Source: Bacteroidales bacterium
Lineage (GTDB): Bacteria; Bacteroidota; Bacteroidia; Bacteroidales; NBLH01
Reading direction: 5' to 3'
Assembly (NCBI GenBank): GCA_029933755.1
Contig: JAOZNO010000176.1
Span: 1-7,263, forward strand
DNA: 7,263 nt
The notes beneath the pieces were generated by a model. That model saw only the letters and a program-made list of their open reading frames with translations, ran no database searches and was not told the origin of the DNA. Positions 6,271 through 7,263 of the stretch are shown here, piece by piece. How positions within the stretch are numbered: the first letter of the stretch is position 1; every line of letters begins with the position of its first letter. Both the position numbers and the translations under genes were made by a program.

Positions 6271-7263
6271 ATGTCGAATATACATTACATTACATCAGGA
6301 AAATTGGATTTTGTTACCATTGAGAAAATTATCAATGAAAAACTTGAAATCCGATTATCAGAAGAGGCAAAAAGTAAAATTCAAAAATGTAGAATTTATC
6401 TTGACAAAAAAATAGAGAATGTTCAGGAACCTATTTATGGAATAACAACTGGTTTTGGAGCATTGCACGATATTACCATTTCAAAAGACGAGTTGTCGCA
6501 ATTGCAAACCAATCTGGTTATGTCGCATGCCAGTGGCACAGGTGATGAGGTTGAAGCAAAAATCATTAAACTAATGCTGTTTTTTAAGGCTCAGGCATTG
6601 TCTTATGGTCATTCAGGAGTTCAGTTAGAAACGGTTGAACGTATTCTGGATTTTTATAATAATGATGTTATCCCTGTAGTTTACCAGTTGGGCTCACTAG
6701 GTGCATCAGGTGATTTGGCTCCTTTAGCACATTTGTTTTTACCGCTTTTAGGCTTGGGAGAAGTTCGTTATGGCGGAAAACGCCAACCGGCAGAGGATGT
6801 CTTGAAACGTTTTAAATGGAAGCCTATTATATTGCGTTCGAAAGAAGGGCTTGCTTTGTTAAATGGAACGCAATTTATGAGTGCGCATGGAGTTACTGCA
6901 TTGTTAAAAGCATTTCGTTTGTCAAAGTTTGCTGATACGATTGCTGCTATTTCACTTGAGGCTTTTGATGGGCGTATTGATCCGTTTTTTGATGAGATTC
7001 ACCAAATAAGGCCACATAATGGTCAGATTGAAACGGCAAAAAACTTTCGCAAAATGCTTGAAGGCAGCGAGATGATTAAAAGATATAAAAAGCATGTTCA
7101 GGATCCTTACTCGTTTAGGTGTATCCCACAGGTGCATGGTGCTTCAAAAGATGCTATTAATTATGTGTCGAATGTTCTATTGACAGAGATTAATTCGGTT
7201 ACCGATAATCCAACTATTTTTCCTGATAAAGATATGATTGTTTCCGGTGGTAATTTTCACGGA
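6271..7263 (+). CDS. hutH: Histidine ammonia-lyase (3'-truncated by window edge)
   Basis: HutH removes ammonia from L-histidine to give urocanate, the first step of histidine degradation, in the cytoplasm. The reading frame is open for 331 codons to the window end; full-length enzymes have about 500 residues. YGITTGFG (56-63) carries the catalytic Tyr56. MSHASGTG (84-91) is the His-containing loop typical of this family. GSLGASGDLAPLAH (141-154) holds Ala145-Ser146-Gly147, which cyclise to the MIO electrophile. LLNGTQ (207-212), the Arg-containing SFRCIPQVHG (291-300) and SVTDNPTIFPD (319-329) complete the visible active site. The ATG is supported by an in-frame stop at 6256-6258 and the expected N-terminal ITSGKLDF. 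Tyrosine or phenylalanine lyases share the MIO core, and the histidine-specific Glu of the C-terminal part is outside the window. Overall similarity and the SHASGTG loop favour histidine. Confidence 0.93.
   Translation, partial: MSNIHYITSGKLDFVTIEKIINEKLEIRLSEEAKSKIQKCRIYLDKKIENVQEPIYGITTGFGALHDITISKDELSQLQTNLVMSHASGTGDEVEAKIIKLMLFFKAQALSYGHSGVQLETVERILDFYNNDVIPVVYQLGSLGASGDLAPLAHLFLPLLGLGEVRYGGKRQPAEDVLKRFKWKPIILRSKEGLALLNGTQFMSAHGVTALLKAFRLSKFADTIAAISLEAFDGRIDPFFDEIHQIRPHNGQIETAKNFRKMLEGSEMIKRYKKHVQDPYSFRCIPQVHGASKDAINYVSNVLLTEINSVTDNPTIFPDKDMIVSGGNFHG

Noticed and set aside
6952..7137. Minus-strand open frame inside hutH
   Set aside because: It is antisense to conserved HutH sequence, with no independent support.

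Overview
The window looks like a piece of a Bacteroidota chromosome, probably from the Bacteroidales/Marinilabiliales side of the phylum. This rests on several observations. The DNA is AT-rich, with A/T-rich leaders and almost no Shine-Dalgarno sequences. There is an exact Bacteroidota-type -7 box (TATCTTTG) just before hisS. The histidyl-tRNA synthetase has eukaryote-like signatures, and HutH resembles Bacteroidota histidine ammonia-lyases as I remember them. No genus can be named from this alone.

Layout: Bases 1-452 hold no convincing gene but contain a nested inverted repeat at about 44-192, the most structured non-coding element here. Next come a small two-helix membrane protein of unknown function (453-959) and, 12 bp later, a large secreted metallophosphoesterase (972-2852). 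They are probably co-transcribed. After 61 bp containing a perfect 12-bp palindrome comes a WbuC-family cupin (2914-3390). A convergent gene at 3665-4498 on the minus strand encodes a secreted right-handed beta-helix protein, followed by a hairpin-plus-U-tract terminator at 3579-3626 that reads on the minus strand. The divergent spacer 4499-4748 carries a CTTTA-rich degenerate repeat tract ending in the hisS promoter. hisS (4749-6110) is complete. hutH starts at 6271 and runs off the right edge after 331 codons.

How the genes relate: hisS (charging of tRNA-His) and hutH (first step of histidine breakdown) both use histidine but act in opposing directions. A second -7-like box in the 160-bp gap would allow separate transcription. 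The 453-2852 pair may form an envelope/periplasmic unit. The cupin and the beta-helix protein have no evident pathway partner in view.

I see no mobile-element gene, CRISPR array, tRNA or rRNA, and no clear undescribed multi-gene system. The points most worth a second look are the nested inverted repeat, the non-canonical metal-site residues of the phosphoesterase and its small membrane partner, and the simple-sequence tracts flanking hisS.
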